This document shows, one piece after another, positions 14,256 through 15,549 of a stretch of DNA of 15,549 bases. The notes below the pieces were generated by a model that had not been told where the DNA came from, did not search any database, and saw only the letters and a list, made by a program, of their open reading frames with translations. The position numbers were made by a program, and so were the translations under genes. The DNA comes from Collinsella sp. (GTDB lineage Bacteria > Actinomycetota > Coriobacteriia > Coriobacteriales > Coriobacteriaceae). The stretch covers positions 1,447 to 16,995 of the forward strand of contig DXZO01000051.1 of assembly GCA_019419625.1 (NCBI GenBank), written 5' to 3'. How positions within the stretch are numbered: position 1 is the first letter of the stretch; each line of letters opens with the position of its first letter.

Positions 14256-15549
14256 CTATTCCATTTGCGATTTCGCTGCAGCGGCAAGCTGAGCCACGTA
14301 GTCCTTAAACACGCGGCCGCGCTCCTCATAGCCCGAGAACTCATCGAACGAAGAGCAGGCAGGAGAAAGTAAGATCACGTCGCCACGGCTCGACAGCGAA
14401 CGGGCAACGTCCACGGCATCGCGTAGGTCATCCGCTTGGGCGATATCCACATCGCCATCGACATCGGCCTCGTCCATAGCGGCGGTAAAGCGCTCGCGCG
14501 CATCGCCAAAGCAGACGACCGAGCGCACGTTATCCATAACGACGCGCGCGAAGTCCGTGAGCGGCGTGCCCTTATCGTGGCCGCCGAGCAGCAAGATCAC
14601 GTTGTCATCGGGAAATGCCGTCAGTGCCTTCTCGACCGCGTCGGTGTTGGTCGCCTTGGAATCGTTGACGTAGCGCACTCCGTCAATCTCGCCGCACGGC
14701 TCCACGCGGTGCTCGAGCGGCTGGAACGAGGCCAGACCGCGGCAAATGCCCTCGGGATTGGCACCGACGGCCAGGACAGCCGTGGCAGCGCACAGGGCAT
14801 TGATAACATTGTGATGGCCCGAGATCTTGAGCTCGGATGTAGCGATGAGCGGGGTCTCGACGCCCTTCAGGCGCACGATCATCTTGCCATCGCGCACAAA
14901 GGCGACATCCTCACCCTCTGGCTCGTCAAAAGCAACCTTGCAGATGCGACGACCCGGCGTGTAGATGTACTCATCGAACTCGTGAATGCCGGCGTCTTCG
15001 ACGTCGACGACCACCAGATCGTCATCGACCATATTGTCAAACAGTTTGATCTTGGCAAGCGCATAGTTCTTATGGCTCTTATGCCAGCCCAAGTGGTCGG
15101 GAGTGATGTTGAGCAGCACCGCCACGCGAGGGTGGAGCTCGGTGGTCGTAGCAATCTGATAGCTCGAGAGCTCAGCCACAAACCACTCGTTGTGGGCTCG
15201 GCCGTCAATCTCGTTGATAGGCGGCTCGCCGATGTTGCCGACAGCTACACTGGCCTCACCGGAAGCCTTGAGCAGATAATCGGTCAGCGACGTGGTGGTC
15301 GTCTTGCCGTTGGTGCCCGTGATGGCAATCCAGTTATCGGGCGACAGGCGATAGGCAAACTCGGGCTCACCCATAATCTGGGCGGCATGCTCGCGCCCGG
15401 CCTTAAAGAAGCCCGAGAACTCCGAGATGCCCGGGCACGTCACGCATACGTCATAGGCGCCCTCGACCTGTTCGGTCCCATAGACAAACGACGCACCGGC
15501 AGCCTCGAGCGCACGCGTGGCGTCATTGGGCTCAGAGGTGCCGCCGCCA
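14256..15549 (-). CDS. murD: MurD UDP-N-acetylmuramoyl-L-alanine-D-glutamate ligase, 5' end missing
   Basis: MurD adds D-glutamate to UDP-MurNAc-L-Ala using ATP. The frame is open to the window edge, with 430 residues visible starting at GGGTSEPNDATRALEAAG; about 35-40 N-terminal residues, including the first glycine-rich UDP-binding strand, should lie outside. Visible motifs are the ATP loop ITGTNGKTTTTSL (about 15323-15285), ELSSYQI, LNITPDHLGWHKSHKNYALAK with the likely carbamylated lysine shortly after, HNVINALCAATA, HRVEPCGEIDGVRYVNDSKA, NTDAVEKAL, LLLGGHDKGTPL and LLSPACSSFDEFSGYEERG near the end. SPACSSFDEF and LGGHDKG mark it as MurD rather than MurC/E/F. The stop lies 9 nt before the chosen ftsW start. 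Confidence 0.96.
   Translation of the reverse strand, partial: GGGTSEPNDATRALEAAGASFVYGTEQVEGAYDVCVTCPGISEFSGFFKAGREHAAQIMGEPEFAYRLSPDNWIAITGTNGKTTTTSLTDYLLKASGEASVAVGNIGEPPINEIDGRAHNEWFVAELSSYQIATTTELHPRVAVLLNITPDHLGWHKSHKNYALAKIKLFDNMVDDDLVVVDVEDAGIHEFDEYIYTPGRRICKVAFDEPEGEDVAFVRDGKMIVRLKGVETPLIATSELKISGHHNVINALCAATAVLAVGANPEGICRGLASFQPLEHRVEPCGEIDGVRYVNDSKATNTDAVEKALTAFPDDNVILLLGGHDKGTPLTDFARVVMDNVRSVVCFGDARERFTAAMDEADVDGDVDIAQADDLRDAVDVARSLSSRGDVILLSPACSSFDEFSGYEERGRVFKDYVAQLAAAAKSQME

Overview
All supported genes in this window lie on the minus strand, so transcription runs from the high to the low coordinates. The high-GC sequence, the actinobacterial order of division genes, the lack of ftsA between ftsQ and ftsZ, and the presence of sepF suggest a Coriobacteriia-type actinobacterium, perhaps Collinsella or a relative. 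This placement is inferred from protein style and gene order, not from a database search.

Region A (15549 down to about 7975) is the second half of a division and cell wall (dcw) cluster: murD (cut at its 5' end by the window edge), ftsW, murG, murC, murB and ftsQ. The genes are tightly packed. murG starts inside the end of ftsW, murB starts 5 nt after murC, and ftsQ starts inside the end of murB. These genes make the cytoplasmic peptidoglycan precursor (MurB, C, D), convert lipid I to lipid II (MurG), polymerise glycan at the septum (FtsW) and scaffold the divisome (FtsQ).

Region B (7974 to 6561) is ftsZ as a separate unit. An AT-rich 199-nt gap upstream carries a plausible sigma70-type promoter beside a small inverted repeat, and a strong intrinsic terminator follows the gene.

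Region C (6560 to about 1105) is a phosphate unit: pgeF (YfiH/YlmD family), pstS, pstC, pstA, pstB and phoU. pgeF and pstS overlap by ATGA, and the other pst genes are nearly contiguous. A 10-bp GC-rich stem follows phoU. The complete high-affinity phosphate ABC transporter and its PhoU regulator thus sit inside a stretch where ftsZ, pgeF, yggS and sepF are commonly adjacent in Gram-positive genomes.

Region D (1054 to 1) holds yggS (PLP homeostasis) and the 5' part of sepF (membrane anchor and partner of FtsZ), cut by the window edge. No gene-free stretch exceeds about 210 nt. I saw no tRNA, rRNA, CRISPR array, transposase or attachment site.

I see no plainly new system. The points most worth a second look are the pst-phoU insertion with translational coupling to pgeF, the degenerate metal motifs and acidic tail of PhoU, the unusual glutamate in the FtsZ nucleotide loop, the two ELPxF motifs at the FtsZ C-terminus, and the long disordered tails on FtsQ and FtsW.
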